DNA from: CAZMSQ01 sp964569025
GTDB lineage: Bacteria > Bacteroidota > Bacteroidia > Chitinophagales > Saprospiraceae
DNA: 43,137 nucleotides
NCBI GenBank assembly: GCA_964569025.1
Contig: CAZMSQ010000018.1
Location: 1-43,137 of the forward strand
Reading direction: 5' to 3'
Shown: positions 43,032-43,137 of the stretch, piece by piece
Numbering within the stretch: the stretch's first letter is position 1
Layout: each line of letters starts with the position of its first letter
Notes under the pieces: generated by a model
Told to the model about the DNA's origin: nothing
What the model saw: the letters and a program-made list of their open reading frames with translations, nothing else
Database searches by the model: none
Position numbers and translations under genes: made by a program

Positions 43032-43137
43032 TGTACACTCCTCGAAACGGAAGATGACATTTGTCGGGCCATAAGCTTGTTTTTCTTAGGTGGGCTGACA
43101 ATCCGACATGCGTAAGGAGGTGCACAATCTGCGGTTT

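Overview
The window looks like chromosomal DNA from a free-living member of the Bacteroidota, with roughly balanced base composition. The evidence is type IX secretion (T9SS) sorting tails (a type A tail on the esterase at 14890-16305 and a gliding-motility-type, type B, tail on the giant surface protein at 32953-38985), a choice-of-anchor L domain plus SprB repeats, a PUR/DUF3276 protein, DUF2452 and DUF1573 proteins, lipoproteins with an acidic surface-export signal (C-K-D-D-D-D), and promoters resembling the phylum's TTG-N20-TAnnTTTG pattern. A class such as Saprospiria is plausible but cannot be fixed from the sequence alone. It is a draft scaffold: there are three 100-N gaps and one 10-N gap.

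Layout. 1-749: partial, AT-rich Rpn/PDDEXK transposase-like nuclease on the minus strand. 918-2981: a YdbS/YdbT-type pair of bacterial-PH membrane proteins. 2986-4611: subtilisin-like S8 protease (minus). 4746-6017: FMN-dependent lactate monooxygenase-like enzyme. 6044-8974: large secreted BNR/sortilin-like repeat protein (minus). 9123-9950: DUF2452 and DUF1573 proteins. 9967-13500: dnaE (minus), divergent from the PUR-domain gene at 13727-14146, which ends in a strong terminator. 14259-14795: DinB/DUF1572 protein (minus). 14890-16814: CBM-esterase-T9SS protein overlapping a small membrane protein. 16855-20741 (all minus): a PLDc_N protein, a three-HhH ComEA-like protein, ComEC, and a PyrR-like phosphoribosyltransferase. 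20877-23724: a three-gene electron-transfer cluster (membrane Fe-S oxidoreductase, CCG-domain HdrB-like protein, and a small conserved protein). 23793-27034 (minus): lipoprotein alpha/beta hydrolase, outer-membrane barrel, surface lipoprotein. 27377-28716: convergent Spo0M-like and TPR lipoprotein genes. 28817-30169: class I photolyase. 30170-30681: non-coding, full of palindromic repeats. 30682-32451: SppA (minus). 32953-40270: giant SprB-like adhesin followed after one base by a LolC/E-type permease. 40254-42992: pyruvate phosphate dikinase (minus).

How it fits together. Most of the window is housekeeping and envelope biology: replication (DnaE), DNA uptake (ComEC with an HhH DNA-binding partner), DNA repair (photolyase), central carbon (PPDK, lactate oxidation), signal-peptide turnover (SppA), lipoprotein sorting, and T9SS-exported surface proteins. 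The most interesting items are: the Hdr-like membrane Fe-S/CCG/unknown-protein cluster; the giant choice-of-anchor/P-domain/16-SprB adhesin tightly joined to a Lol permease; the palindromic repeat family at 30169-30637; a terminator-like hairpin upstream of the probable dnaE promoter; and two scaffold gaps whose flanks are the same 55 bases, so that the gap at 21749-21848 falsely splits a gene. I found no clear new defence or mobile system, no CRISPR array and no RNA gene.
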